Source of the DNA: Mariprofundus sp.
Lineage (GTDB): Bacteria; Pseudomonadota; Zetaproteobacteria; Mariprofundales; Mariprofundaceae
Assembly (NCBI GenBank): GCA_021772775.1
Contig: JAJFLH010000029.1
Coordinates: forward strand, 1-64,000
Direction of reading: 5' to 3'
DNA: 64,000 nt
Numbering within the stretch: the stretch's first letter is position 1; every line of letters begins with the position of its first letter. Positions 1-8,025 of this stretch are shown here, one piece after another. The translations under genes were made by a program, and so were the position numbers. The notes under the pieces were generated by a model. The model made no database searches. It had not been told where the DNA came from and saw nothing but the letters and a program-made list of their open reading frames with translations.

Positions 1-322
1 ATCACTAACATAGCGACTCACGACAACAGTTCAGCCAAGCAGGGTATTAATAAAAAGTTCAAAGCAAGGTTTATGTTTTTTGACTTTTTAAAAGTCAGGG
101 AACCTTTTTAAGTTGTCTACGAAGTGATAAGTGGCCAAAAGAAGCCGTTCAGATTATGCATAGGGGCGATCAAAAGCTCAACTCCATATCATGAAAATGG
201 AGTTATGTTTATAATCTATTTCGATTGCTATTAACTAAACAGCAAAGAAAGAAAGCCGCCCTATATCAGCCAGATAACGGAGGCATCAAAAGACATGGTT
301 TCCGCTAACCCGCGATGAACCC
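1..322. other. Intergenic region downstream of cbbM
   Basis: I see no credible gene in this stretch. It holds two inverted repeats: an 8-bp stem with a 9-nt loop at 180-204 (AACTCCAT/ATGGAGTT) and a palindrome at 81-97 (TGACTTTTTAAAAGTCA). A related GACTT..AAGTC element lies at 366-377, between the cbbM stop and its terminator. Neither has a clear T-run, so I do not call them terminators. No cbbQ or cbbO follows cbbM here. Confidence 0.5.
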
Positions 323-356
323 AAAAAAAAGGCCCCCACTTTCGTGGAGGCCTTTT
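323..356 (-). terminator. Rho-independent terminator of cbbM
   Basis: Read on the minus strand, a GC-rich stem (AGGCCTCCAC / GTGGGGGCCT with a GAAA loop) is followed by a run of eight T residues. It begins about 27 nt after the cbbM stop codon, which makes cbbM a probable single-gene transcript. Confidence 0.85.
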
Positions 357-382
357 CGATGTGTTGACTTAAAAGTCGGAGC

Positions 383-1786
383 TTATTTGTGCGCGCCGAT
401 TTTTTCACGCCAGTCAGCGCCATATACCTTGTCAGCATCGCCTGGGAATGAATCGAATGCACGTGCGAACTCGTTATGAGTCTTGGCGTATTCAATTGGA
501 TCAGTACCGGACTTCCAGCAATCATATGCCTGGCTAAGAGACTGAGCACCAGCAGCTGGGCTGTCGATATGGCCGAATGAACCACCACCACATGTATTGA
601 TCACGTTGCCGTGGCCAAGGTTTTCGAAGAAACCTGGCAGACGCAGTGCATTCATACCACCTGAGATAATTGGAGTAGTTGGCTTCATACCATACCATTT
701 CTGGTTGAAGTATGTACCCATGCACTCTTCACGCTCAAGCATGTATGCCAAAACAGTTTCGCCACCATGGCCTTCCATTTTACCGTAACCCATGGTTCCA
801 GTGTGAATACCGGAAGCACCCATCAGACGAGCCAACTTCATGTGGCACAGTGGATCCATACCCATTGGTGATTTGTAAGAAGTGAAAGCACCATGGCCAG
901 CACGATGATAGTGCAGGTATGTGTCCGGGAACTCACGACGACAAGTAGTTACACCGTGTACGCCTGTTACAACACCATCAACCAGGAATGCAACATGCTT
1001 TTCGTTACCATATTTACCGAATGTTTCGAGGATATAATCACCACGAGCGATCAGCTCTTTATGGCAATCAGCAGTTACGTTAGCAGAGAAGATTTTCACT
1101 TCGCCAGTTTCCTGCTGAACACGATCCATAGTCTCAGCAACCATAGGTAGTACAGTCTTCATTGGGCAGAAAGTCTGGTTACCCTGAGGCTCATCATTCT
1201 TGATGAAGTCGCCGCCCAGCCAGAACTGGTAACATGCTTTAGCAAATGGCTCAGGACGCAGGCCTAATTTAGGCTTGATGATCGTACCAGAGATATAACC
1301 ACCGTCAGTTTCAGGACGACCCAGCAGCTTCCACATATCAGAAATGCCAACACTTGGGCCATCGAACTTGTCGATCATCGCTTTTGGAACCTGGAAGTCG
1401 AGCATACGCAGACCTTCGTGGTCGCCCATGCCTTGGTTATTACCCAGAATCAGAGAGTACATCTGAGAGATCATGTACTGACCGTCAGTGATGTTGATGT
1501 CAAACAACTCGATAGGGTAAGCGGCCTTAAACAAACCAAAACCGTTATCAAAAGCAGTTTCATCAATTTCATATACCATACAATCCACACCACGTGTGAA
1601 ATCATCGGTCGTAGAAACTTCAACGTTTGTACCTGTTGAAGATTCGGCAGCAACATGAGCTGCTACCTCTAGGAAACCATAGCCTTCAGCTGGCTTCATT
1701 TTATAGGCTACAAGAAAATGCTTGCCGCCTGCGATCAGATCTTCTTCTTTAAGACTTAGATCGGCGTAACGATTCGATTGATCCAT
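383..1786 (-). CDS. cbbM: Form II ribulose-1,5-bisphosphate carboxylase/oxygenase
   Basis: This is the CO2-fixing enzyme of the Calvin-Benson-Bassham cycle and acts in the cytoplasm. The 467-residue length and the start [18 protein letters not shown] are typical of form II, which works as a homodimer-based enzyme without a small subunit. Active-site motifs are visible: [10 protein letters not shown] with the catalytic lysine, [11 protein letters not shown] with the carbamylated lysine and metal ligands, and loop 6 as [10 protein letters not shown]. The start is supported by a GGAGGG ribosome site (around 1794-1800). It is divergent from cbbR and ends at a strong terminator. No cbbQ/cbbO activase genes follow in the visible sequence. 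Form II has low CO2/O2 specificity and suits low-oxygen, high-CO2 habitats. Confidence 0.98.
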   Translation of the reverse strand: MDQSNRYADLSLKEEDLIAGGKHFLVAYKMKPAEGYGFLEVAAHVAAESSTGTNVEVSTTDDFTRGVDCMVYEIDETAFDNGFGLFKAAYPIELFDINITDGQYMISQMYSLILGNNQGMGDHEGLRMLDFQVPKAMIDKFDGPSVGISDMWKLLGRPETDGGYISGTIIKPKLGLRPEPFAKACYQFWLGGDFIKNDEPQGNQTFCPMKTVLPMVAETMDRVQQETGEVKIFSANVTADCHKELIARGDYILETFGKYGNEKHVAFLVDGVVTGVHGVTTCRREFPDTYLHYHRAGHGAFTSYKSPMGMDPLCHMKLARLMGASGIHTGTMGYGKMEGHGGETVLAYMLEREECMGTYFNQKWYGMKPTTPIISGGMNALRLPGFFENLGHGNVINTCGGGSFGHIDSPAAGAQSLSQAYDCWKSGTDPIEYAKTHNEFARAFDSFPGDADKVYGADWREKIGAHK

Positions 1787-1883
1787 TAGGGTAATCCCTC
1801 CAGTTTATTTGGTTGTAACATAAGAAGCTTTCGCCCCTCTCCGTCGCGGCGGAGGATAATAGACCTCTTCGGCGATGGATGGA

Positions 1884-1911
1884 AGTATAGAAATCACTTC
1901 CATAATGTAAA
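1884..1911 (-). promoter_or_regulatory. Candidate sigma-70 promoter of cbbM
   Basis: On the minus strand TTTACA (1906-1911) is separated by 16 nt from TATACT (1884-1889), close to the -35/-10 consensus. The predicted start near 1877 leaves a leader of about 90 nt that contains a small hairpin at 1839-1854 (CTCCG/CGGAG). The candidate CbbR sites lie just upstream of the -35, as expected for an activator. Confidence 0.6.
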
Positions 1912-1921
1912 ATCAGAGCAT

Positions 1922-1950
1922 ATGATATCATCCATAAATATTTCTTATGG
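1922..1950. promoter_or_regulatory. Candidate CbbR operator between cbbM and cbbR
   Basis: Two dyads lie side by side. The first is a perfect 10-bp palindrome ATGATATCAT (1922-1931). The second is CCATAA-N7-TTATGG (1932-1950), which contains TAA-N7-TTA and therefore fits both the LysR T-N11-A rule and the TNA-N7-TNA pattern described for CbbR. Its right edge is 9 bp from the cbbR start, so autoregulation is also plausible. Confidence 0.6.
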
Positions 1951-1959
1951 GTCGAGCGA

Positions 1960-2880
1960 ATGAATATTACACTGAAGCAATTAACAATCCTAGAAGCCAT
2001 TATAGAAAAGCTTAGTTATACAGAAGCGGCCAAATCGCTATTCATGACCCAACCTGCAGTGTCAATGCAGATCAAACAGATGGAGCAGCAGATCGGCTTG
2101 CCTCTGTTTGATAGGGATGGCAAAACAGTATCACCCACCCAAGCGGGCTTTGAACTACTTCATTATGCCCAGAACATTCGCCAGCAGCTTGAAGAAGCAT
2201 CACAGATCATGGAAGAGCTTAAAGGTATGAAACGAGGGAAATTACATCTCACCATGGCATCCACAGCTAACTATTTCGCGCCTCAACTCATTGCAGCCTT
2301 TCACCATGAATACCCTGCCGCACAGGTCACACTTGATGTAAGCAATCGCACTGGTCTACTTGATGCTCTCGACAACAATGTGACCGATATGGTGATCATG
2401 GGTAGACCACCTAAAGGACACAAGCTCAACGGCATCCCTTTCATTGATAATCCACTCGTAGTGATTGCTGCCCCCACTCATCCTCTGGCCAATCGTAATC
2501 ACATCCCATTGGCTGAGGTTGCTGATGAACCCTTTATTGTACGCGAAGGAGATTCAGGCACACGCATGGCCGTAGAACGTTTTTTCGCCCAGCACGATCT
2601 ACAACTGATAACCGGCATGGAGATGAACCGCTCTGAAGCCATCAAGCAGGCTGTGATGGCAGAATTGGGCTTAGGTATTGTCTCGTTGCATACCATTGAT
2701 ATGGAGCTCGCACTCAAACGATTGACAGTACTCAATGTCGAAGACTTTCCCATCATGCGCCAATGGCATATTGTGCACCGAAGTGGGAAGCGCTTTGCCG
2801 CTATTCCAGAGGCATTCAAAAACTTTGTTATTGAACATGCCGCAGAACTTATTGATATAGCCCCTTTGGAGAAAACATGA
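1960..2880 (+). CDS. cbbR: LysR-type regulator, CbbR
   Basis: This 306-residue protein has an N-terminal winged helix-turn-helix (about residues 1-62, with SYTEAAKSLFMTQPAVSMQIKQME) followed by a LysR substrate-binding domain. Its divergent position next to cbbM and the LysR-type dyads in the 173-bp gap identify it as CbbR, the activator of RubisCO genes that responds to Calvin-cycle metabolites. The stop codon overlaps the next start (ATGA), so the downstream small gene is probably translationally coupled. The assignment as CbbR rests on context plus family similarity; other LysR members would look alike in sequence. Confidence 0.92.
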   Translation: MNITLKQLTILEAIIEKLSYTEAAKSLFMTQPAVSMQIKQMEQQIGLPLFDRDGKTVSPTQAGFELLHYAQNIRQQLEEASQIMEELKGMKRGKLHLTMASTANYFAPQLIAAFHHEYPAAQVTLDVSNRTGLLDALDNNVTDMVIMGRPPKGHKLNGIPFIDNPLVVIAAPTHPLANRNHIPLAEVADEPFIVREGDSGTRMAVERFFAQHDLQLITGMEMNRSEAIKQAVMAELGLGIVSLHTIDMELALKRLTVLNVEDFPIMRQWHIVHRSGKRFAAIPEAFKNFVIEHAAELIDIAPLEKT

Positions 2881-3332
2881 ACAACAGAACTGCAGCCACC
2901 CTCATCGCCAGCATCAACTTCGATTTTCGTGGAGAGCGATTCACTCCATCCATCGTCGTAGATCTGCATACAATGATGAAAGAGAAGCAGCCATTGAACT
3001 ATCTATATGTACCACTTGGTACCTCCATTGGACTGGATGCCTATAGATATGAATATGATGTCATGATACTGGAAGAGATTGTTTTCTCAGACCCAACGGG
3101 GCTGGCAACGGACTTTGTTGCAGACGGCATTCTGGATTTCGTCGGCTTCAGCGAGGCATGGCAACAGCAACAAATCGTCTCAATCATTCAACCCATCGCC
3201 AAGCAACACCTCAACCTTTCTGATTTAATGCAACACCCCGATATACAAAAGGCTATGATAGAGAGCTACAAGGCGGGCCAACAAAATCCAAATTTCACTA
3301 AAAAGGAGTCGACAACTAGCAGCCCATTCTAA
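2877..3332 (+). CDS. Protein of unknown function, coupled to cbbR
   Basis: I do not recognise this 151-residue protein. It has no signal peptide or membrane segment, and its C-terminus is polar and Ser/Thr/Lys-rich, probably disordered. It starts inside the cbbR stop codon (4-bp ATGA overlap), which argues that it is real and made together with CbbR. It ends 20 bp before the convergent HlyD gene. A role linked to carbon fixation is only an inference from its position. Confidence 0.8.
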   Translation: MNNRTAATLIASINFDFRGERFTPSIVVDLHTMMKEKQPLNYLYVPLGTSIGLDAYRYEYDVMILEEIVFSDPTGLATDFVADGILDFVGFSEAWQQQQIVSIIQPIAKQHLNLSDLMQHPDIQKAMIESYKAGQQNPNFTKKESTTSSPF

Positions 3333-3352
3333 CTACCCTCAGTTATTAACCT

Positions 3353-4570
3353 CTAACGCTCACCAAAGGATTCAGACAATGTTTTACGCAAAGGTTTGAG
3401 CAAAAAATCCATCAAGGTTCGGTCTCCGGTACGGACATCCACTTGTGCAGTCATGCCCGGCAAAATGTCCAAGCTACGTCCAATGGTACTAACAACAGGG
3501 TTGCTGTTTGATGTCACATGCACACGATAATAAGTCTCTACCCCCCGGTTAGTCTCCTCTTTCAGGGTATCCGCACTGACATAGATCACTTCACCTGCTA
3601 CCCCACCATAAATCGTATAATCAAAGGGATCAAAACGAATCGTTGCCTCCAAACCTTTGTGAATTCGCGCTATATCAGCAGGGCTGACTTTAGCTTCAAT
3701 AATCAGATCATCCCCAATCGGTACAATCTGCATCAACTCTTCACCTGCACGCAGTACCCCCCCCACAGTGGTGACCCGAACATTTTTTACAATACCTGCA
3801 GTAAGCGCTGTGAACACACTATCTTTCTGTTCCTGCATTCGGCGTGCCAGGACCTGTTCATTCTGGGCCATTTCATCTTCAACCTTGGTAAGGTCAACGC
3901 GCGCTTCTTCCATAAAACGGTTACGACGATTAATAAGCTTTGCCTCAGACTCATTAAAAACGCGTCTGGCCTGCAATATCTCATGCTCACTGACATCACC
4001 ACTTTTGCGTAGTTTCTTCATATTCAGCAGCTCATTGCGAGAGATCTCTACAGCCACTTTGAGTGTACGCAACTCTTCATTCAGACCAGTTCGTCGCTGC
4101 TTAAACAAAGCCTTCTCAACCAGCACAATCTCCTGCAGTGACTTTTCAAACAGATCGGGAAACAGCATCTTTTTAGCACCGGTCACTTCAGCTCTCAAGC
4201 GAATGGCACGGGCTTTTAGAGCAAACAGACGTGCTTCCACCTCTCCCACCGAAGCACCGACCCGTGTTTGATCCAGGCTCGCCAGAGTCTGTCCCGCTTT
4301 TACCTTATCGCCCTCTTTCACATGCATCTCAGAAAGTACACCGCCATCAACAGCCTGAATAATCTGCACACGACTACTGGCAATCACTTCTCCGCTTGCT
4401 TTGGCCACCTCATCAATACGGAAGTGGGATGCCCAATACGCAAATGCGACAAGCGAAAAGAGTAAAAGCGTTAACAGGATGCCATGACTTCTGCGATGAT
4501 AGTTTTCCAGACGTTCCACTTTAGCATGATTGGCTTGATCATCTTCATGTATCAGCGCATTAAATGACAT
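3353..4570 (-). CDS. HlyD/LapC-family membrane fusion protein of type I secretion
   Basis: This is the periplasmic adaptor that links the inner-membrane ABC exporter to TolC. The 405 residues show a short cytoplasmic N-terminus, one membrane helix (about 31-48, ILLTLLLFSLVAFAYWASHF), a split lipoyl/barrel-sandwich domain (VIIQAVDGGVL-like segment near residues 67-95 and its partner near 255-285) and a long coiled-coil hairpin between. The C-terminal half (GMTAQVDVRTGDRT) is typical of HlyD. It overlaps the upstream ABC gene by 11 bp and is the last gene of the secretion operon. Confidence 0.93.
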   Translation of the reverse strand: MSFNALIHEDDQANHAKVERLENYHRRSHGILLTLLLFSLVAFAYWASHFRIDEVAKASGEVIASSRVQIIQAVDGGVLSEMHVKEGDKVKAGQTLASLDQTRVGASVGEVEARLFALKARAIRLRAEVTGAKKMLFPDLFEKSLQEIVLVEKALFKQRRTGLNEELRTLKVAVEISRNELLNMKKLRKSGDVSEHEILQARRVFNESEAKLINRRNRFMEEARVDLTKVEDEMAQNEQVLARRMQEQKDSVFTALTAGIVKNVRVTTVGGVLRAGEELMQIVPIGDDLIIEAKVSPADIARIHKGLEATIRFDPFDYTIYGGVAGEVIYVSADTLKEETNRGVETYYRVHVTSNSNPVVSTIGRSLDILPGMTAQVDVRTGDRTLMDFLLKPLRKTLSESFGER

Positions 4571-6746
4571 TGGGTCTGCCCCCTCTATTGGCTGTCACTT
4601 TTGACATCGCACCGGGCGCACGTGCCTGCATCTGTGCCATCACCACATCCGGTTTGCCATCGCGTACTACTTCACCCTGATTCATCACAATCACCCGCGT
4701 TGCCAACTTCATCGCCTGCATCGGCTTATGGGTCGCAACGATCAAAATATCCTCCGGACGAATGCTCTTCTCAAGCACCTGCCAGACTCTGGCTTCACTC
4801 TCACTATCCAACGATGAGGTCGGTTCATCGAGCAACCAGATACGCGGCTGATTGATCACCACCCGCGCCAGAGCCACCAGCTGCCGCTGTCCACCGGATA
4901 GCCCTTCACCACCTTCGGAGATCGGCAGCTCCATGCCCAGCGAATTACTGGCTGCTATCGCATCTACCCCCAGATCACGGGTCACATGCAATAGTTTTGA
5001 GTCACTTGCTGTACCCGATAGCGCCAGATTGCTACGCAACGTGCCTTTAAACAAGTGCACCGTCTGTGGTAGATAACTCATCTGGGCAGCCAAAACCTGT
5101 GGATCAATCTCCCACAATTCAGCATGGCCAATACGCGTACGCCCCTCATTGGGACGATAGAGCCCAGCCAAAACCTTCAACAGCGTGGATTTACCACAGC
5201 CAACAGGCCCCAGTAGCAGCACCCTTTCACCAGATTTGAAGCTTAGTTCAGGGATATCAATCTGCTGGATGGGCGATTCTGGGTAAGCAAAACGGATCTT
5301 TTCCAGATGGATCGTTTCAGGCAGCTCATCCGGCAGCAGCAGGTTCTGATCATCGCGGCGCTCTTTATCCAGCATCAACACTTCATTGACCATCTGCAGT
5401 GCTTGAGAAACATTCTGCCACTGGGCAATTTGTTGCACCGCCTGAGCAACCGGAGCAATCACACGCCCGCCAAGAATACTACAGGCAATCAAGCCACCCA
5501 TGGTCAGGTTACCTGCTTCGATCTCCATTACACCAACAACAATCGCCGCCACATAAGCTGTAGTAGAGAGACTACCGGTTGTCACCGTTGAAAAGCTGCT
5601 AATGGCTTTCTGCTGAATATTATAACCATCAATAGAGCTGGTGATCTGCTGCCACTGCTGTGAAAAACGCCATCCGGCATTACTGGCTCGAATTGATTCA
5701 GCACCGCGTATGGTATCCACCAGTACACCCTGGCGCTCATTGTGGCGCATCATCTGAGCCCGCATCAATTTACGTAGCCGCCGCTGTGTCACATAACCTA
5801 GCAATAGTGCAATCGGTAGCAGCAGCAGATAGACCCAGCCCACCACACCACCAATCACGGCAATAAAGGCAATAAACATCAATGCAAACGGCATATCCAA
5901 CAGTGCAAACACAATGCCCGATGATAAAAACTGGCGCACAGAATCTAGCCCACCGACCTGAGCCGCCAGCGTTCCCAGACTGCGTGGCTGAATATCCAGC
6001 TGCAGATGCAGAACATGATCAAACAGATGCTGTGAGGTGCGCTTATCTACCGCACAAGAGACACTATCAACAATGCGGGCACGAATCGTTTTCAGAAACC
6101 AGTCGAGCAGCACAATCAGCCCCATGCCCACCACCAGTGTTGTTAATGTGGCATAGGCCTGAGTAGGCACCACCCGATCATAGACCTGCAGGGCAAAAAT
6201 GGAGGTGGCGACAGCCAGTAGATTAACAATCACCGTAGCAATCAAAACCTTGCCCAACCAACCCGGTTCCCGGAACAACTCTTTCCAGACCAGAGCCGCA
6301 GCACGATTACCTTTAAACAGAATACCCTGATCTTTTCGTTTCGCTTTTGGAGCACGCAACCACAGCACCAGCGCATTTTGTAAGGCCTCATCAGCGTACT
6401 CCGCCGCTTCCCCTTTAGCGTCTGTTAAGACGATGCTCTCAGAATCTTTTTTTTCTACCAGATACCAACTGTTTTCATACTGCACCAGAGCCGGCAGCAG
6501 ACGTTGATCAAAACGCCTCCAGCCCAACTGTATCGGTTGAACGCCCTTCACTTGCGCTTCAAGAAAAACCTGCTGAATCCAATCTACCGGCCTTAACTGC
6601 TGCAGTGCTCCCTGCACCTTATCACAAGCCTGTTTGATGCGATATTCCTTCACCGGCACATGTAATCTACTCAACAGCTGATGCAGCAAGCGCGCATCCA
6701 TACTCGCCACTGGCTGATCAGGAACCTCTACTACAGCTTCTTGCAT
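4560..6746 (-). CDS. Type I secretion ABC exporter (LapB/HlyB-like)
   Basis: This 728-residue transporter energises export of the type I substrate. The N-terminal ~130 residues look like a C39-like domain with no catalytic cysteine in the expected place, so it should bind the substrate rather than cleave a leader. A six-helix ABC membrane domain follows. The nucleotide-binding domain shows Walker A (GPVGCGKST), the signature LSGGQRQ, Walker B (IWLLDEPTSSLD) and an H-loop histidine (ATHKP). It lies 4 bp after the TolC gene and overlaps the HlyD gene, so the three form one operon. The absence of a peptidase site fits large adhesin or RTX-type cargo. Confidence 0.95.
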   Translation of the reverse strand: MQEAVVEVPDQPVASMDARLLHQLLSRLHVPVKEYRIKQACDKVQGALQQLRPVDWIQQVFLEAQVKGVQPIQLGWRRFDQRLLPALVQYENSWYLVEKKDSESIVLTDAKGEAAEYADEALQNALVLWLRAPKAKRKDQGILFKGNRAAALVWKELFREPGWLGKVLIATVIVNLLAVATSIFALQVYDRVVPTQAYATLTTLVVGMGLIVLLDWFLKTIRARIVDSVSCAVDKRTSQHLFDHVLHLQLDIQPRSLGTLAAQVGGLDSVRQFLSSGIVFALLDMPFALMFIAFIAVIGGVVGWVYLLLLPIALLLGYVTQRRLRKLMRAQMMRHNERQGVLVDTIRGAESIRASNAGWRFSQQWQQITSSIDGYNIQQKAISSFSTVTTGSLSTTAYVAAIVVGVMEIEAGNLTMGGLIACSILGGRVIAPVAQAVQQIAQWQNVSQALQMVNEVLMLDKERRDDQNLLLPDELPETIHLEKIRFAYPESPIQQIDIPELSFKSGERVLLLGPVGCGKSTLLKVLAGLYRPNEGRTRIGHAELWEIDPQVLAAQMSYLPQTVHLFKGTLRSNLALSGTASDSKLLHVTRDLGVDAIAASNSLGMELPISEGGEGLSGGQRQLVALARVVINQPRIWLLDEPTSSLDSESEARVWQVLEKSIRPEDILIVATHKPMQAMKLATRVIVMNQGEVVRDGKPDVVMAQMQARAPGAMSKVTANRGGRPNVI

Positions 6747-6750
6747 CGTT

Positions 6751-8004
6751 TTATTCCTTCATCGTTTCGGCCGGCTCATCAAAACTGCCGATCAATGTTT
6801 TCAGGCGCAGGGTATGAAGCAGGTAATCATTTTCCGCCTGCACCAGTTGCAAGCGCTGGGTGGTCAATTCACGCTGAATATTCAGTACCTCCAGCCAGGC
6901 TTTACGACCATTCTCGTATTGGCGCAAATAGGAGTCGAGAATCTCTTTGAATGTGCCTACCGACTGTTTTTGAGCCACTGCCATCTCACTCTGTAGCTGA
7001 CGATTTCTCAGCAGACTTCTAACATTACGAACCAACTCATTGTGCGTTACTTTAAGGCTTTCAGCAGCAGCCACTTCACTTGCTCCAGCCGCTTGCGCCC
7101 TTTTAAAACCCGCAACCCCCATACCATCGAGTGAACCTTCAAACATCACGCCGTAACGCGTATCACTCCAGGCACCCAACTGGTTAAGCTGCCTGTCAGC
7201 CTGAAGGTAGACCGTTGGCATGCCACTCTTACCTTCGCGCTCGACATTGGCATGGGCTAAATCAACCAGACTACTTTTATAGTGAATTTCAGTACTCTGT
7301 TCTAAAGCCTGCGCTTCCACTTCGGCATCTGGAATCAGCAGGCTTGCATCACTTTTATTGATCGGCTGCAGCTGCTCAATATGAAGCTGTGCCAGAGACT
7401 CCAATTCATTGAGAGCCAGGCTCACTTCACCATCTGTGGTTTTAAGCTGCATCCTAGCCTGAAGCAAACGCAGCTCCGCCAATTTCACATCGGCCTGCGA
7501 TGCCATCTGCCCCTTTTCCCGGCGCTGAATCTGTTGATACAAATCATCATGACGCTCTATATTATCCTCTGCAACCTGCCTCCGCGCATAGTGACCAAGC
7601 ACCTGAACATAAGCGCTCACTGTTTTATCCAATAGATCGCGTTTCACCCGTAACAGATCATTCTCATTGGCAGTCACATCCGCATCAGCATATGCAATCG
7701 CACTGTCAATACGCCCAAAAGCCCATAATGGCTGACGTGCCCGGAGTGTAAAAGAGCTGGTGTTGTTTTTTGCATAACCGGCCTGCCCACTCACACTTGG
7801 ATAACGGCCTGCACGAGCACTGTCACTGTTGAACTCTTTAGCGCTCACTTCAGCCCGTTTACCGCTAAGCGCAGGATGGCGGGATATCACTGCACGAAAC
7901 ACTTCGTTGATACTCATGCCATTTCCAGCTTCAGCCAGACTCTGGGTCGGCATCAGCCATAAAGCTGCAATCATCTGTAGTGCATGTAGACTGTATCTAT
8001 TCAT
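6751..8004 (-). CDS. TolC-family outer-membrane channel
   Basis: This 417-residue protein begins with a signal peptide (MNRYSLHALQMIAALWLMPTQSLA) and shows the paired helical repeats of outer-membrane efflux proteins, with long alpha-helical segments rich in Gln, Glu and Ala. It would form the outer-membrane duct of the type I system. It sits between the TPR-sulfotransferase gene (21-bp gap) and the ABC gene (4-bp gap). It is slightly shorter than E. coli TolC, as is common for LapE-type members. Confidence 0.92.
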   Translation of the reverse strand: MNRYSLHALQMIAALWLMPTQSLAEAGNGMSINEVFRAVISRHPALSGKRAEVSAKEFNSDSARAGRYPSVSGQAGYAKNNTSSFTLRARQPLWAFGRIDSAIAYADADVTANENDLLRVKRDLLDKTVSAYVQVLGHYARRQVAEDNIERHDDLYQQIQRREKGQMASQADVKLAELRLLQARMQLKTTDGEVSLALNELESLAQLHIEQLQPINKSDASLLIPDAEVEAQALEQSTEIHYKSSLVDLAHANVEREGKSGMPTVYLQADRQLNQLGAWSDTRYGVMFEGSLDGMGVAGFKRAQAAGASEVAAAESLKVTHNELVRNVRSLLRNRQLQSEMAVAQKQSVGTFKEILDSYLRQYENGRKAWLEVLNIQRELTTQRLQLVQAENDYLLHTLRLKTLIGSFDEPAETMKE

Positions 8005-8025
8005 GCCGAGACTCCGTCAGTTAAA

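Noticed and set aside
3768..4271. 167-residue frame antisense to the HlyD gene
   Set aside because: Shadow of the coiled-coil coding region; Ser/Arg-rich with no known domain.
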